6,164 nt of DNA from Cytophagales bacterium (GTDB taxonomy: Bacteria > Bacteroidota > Bacteroidia > Cytophagales > Amoebophilaceae): contig JAKSDE010000260.1 of NCBI GenBank assembly GCA_022360235.1, positions 1-6,164 of the forward strand, in the 5' to 3' direction. Shown in pieces: positions 5,925-6,164 of this stretch (position 1 is the stretch's first letter; each line of letters starts with the position of its first letter). Made by a program: the position numbers and the translations under genes. Below the pieces are notes generated by a model, which was not told the DNA's origin, ran no database searches, and saw nothing but the letters and a program-made list of their open reading frames with translations.

Positions 5925-5948
5925 CCAAAAAAGTAGTAAATTTGAGGC
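5925..5948 (+). promoter_or_regulatory. Bacteroidota-type promoter of the Rpn-family gene
   Basis: TAAATTTG at 5937-5944 matches the -7 element TAnnTTTG exactly and follows AAAAAAGTAG, as in the promoter of the RadC-like gene at 204-227 (21 of 24 bases shared). Transcription from here would give a leader of about 80 nt before the ATG at 6034. No clear -33 TTTG box is visible. Confidence 0.6.
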
Positions 5949-6033
5949 TAGAACCATAGCGTAAGCAAAAAGTGATAGCCCAGCCAAGGGATTTTTTGAG
6001 TAAGCAATTGAAATAGGAGATACCATAAGCATC

Positions 6034-6164
6034 ATGAAGTGTTTTTTAGATCCCAAGAATGACTTTGCTTTTAAGCATATTTTTGGCAACAAAAAGCATA
6101 AAAAGGTGTTAATCGGCTTTTTGGAAACCGTGCTGAAAAGTCAAATCTCCCCCCCCATTCAGGA
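6034..6164 (+). CDS. Rpn-family PD-(D/E)XK nuclease / transposase-like protein, 5' part
   Basis: The first 43 codons of a gene that continues past the window. The start MKCFLDPKNDFAFKHIFGNK, followed by KHKKVLIGFLETVLK, is the typical opening of the Rpn (recombination-promoting nuclease, PDDEXK_2) family, usually about 250-320 residues: xFLDPKNDxAFKxIFG and then a helix with IxFLxxxL. Family members are DNA endonucleases thought to promote RecA-independent horizontal recombination and are multicopy in many host-associated bacteria. The catalytic PD-(D/E)XK residues would lie downstream and cannot be seen. ATG 6034 is chosen because TAA at 6001 closes the frame and the next in-frame codons contain no standard start. 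AGGAG at 6015-6019 is a possible ribosome site but is rather far (14 nt). A run of eight C at 6149-6156 encodes Ser-Pro-Pro. Confidence 0.8.
   Translation, partial: MKCFLDPKNDFAFKHIFGNKKHKKVLIGFLETVLKSQISPPIQ

Overview
The window looks like part of a low-GC Bacteroidota chromosome, most plausibly a host-associated Cytophagales lineage such as Amoebophilaceae. Three things point there. Promoter-like TAnnTTTG boxes, the Bacteroidota -7 element, sit in front of several genes. One gene belongs to the TIGR02757/DUF2400 family, which is typical of this phylum. Start regions mostly lack Shine-Dalgarno sequences (TTG and GTG starts are used). The Rpn-type nuclease, the accessory RadC-like gene and the decaying transposase are common in amoeba- and arthropod-associated members. 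The lineage is inference; no marker gene is present.

Layout. Bases 1-215 hold no supported gene. At 251-994 (+) lies an accessory RadC-like JAB-domain protein with a long charged coiled coil and a C-terminal helical tail resembling that of Rpn/PD-(D/E)XK transposase-like proteins. Bases 995-1655 contain no intact gene. They hold a perfect 11-bp hairpin (1194-1218), a frameshifted remnant of an IS200-like (REP-associated type) Y1 transposase with its HUH motif still readable (1257-1446), and further broken reading frames.

The central block is housekeeping: a short-chain polyprenyl diphosphate synthase (1656-2633, +), then a TIGR02757/DUF2400 protein (2677-3459, +), probably co-transcribed. 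Facing them on the minus strand is a second likely operon: isocitrate dehydrogenase of the long Rickettsia/Thermus type (5713-4238) followed by orotate phosphoribosyltransferase pyrE (4201-3551). The right end (6034-6164, +) is the start of an Rpn-family PD-(D/E)XK nuclease/transposase-like gene that runs off the window.

Two patterns cut across the genes. First, the RadC-like gene and the Rpn gene, about 5.7 kb apart, share an almost identical promoter (21 of 24 bases), and the RadC-like protein also carries an Rpn-like tail. Second, the three intergenic gaps around the minus-strand operon each carry an AT-rich element built from AGTTNNN heptamers ending in AGTTT(T)AGGT. The copy between icd and the Rpn gene is an inverted pair whose arms differ in heptamer number. 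I see no rRNA, tRNA or CRISPR array.
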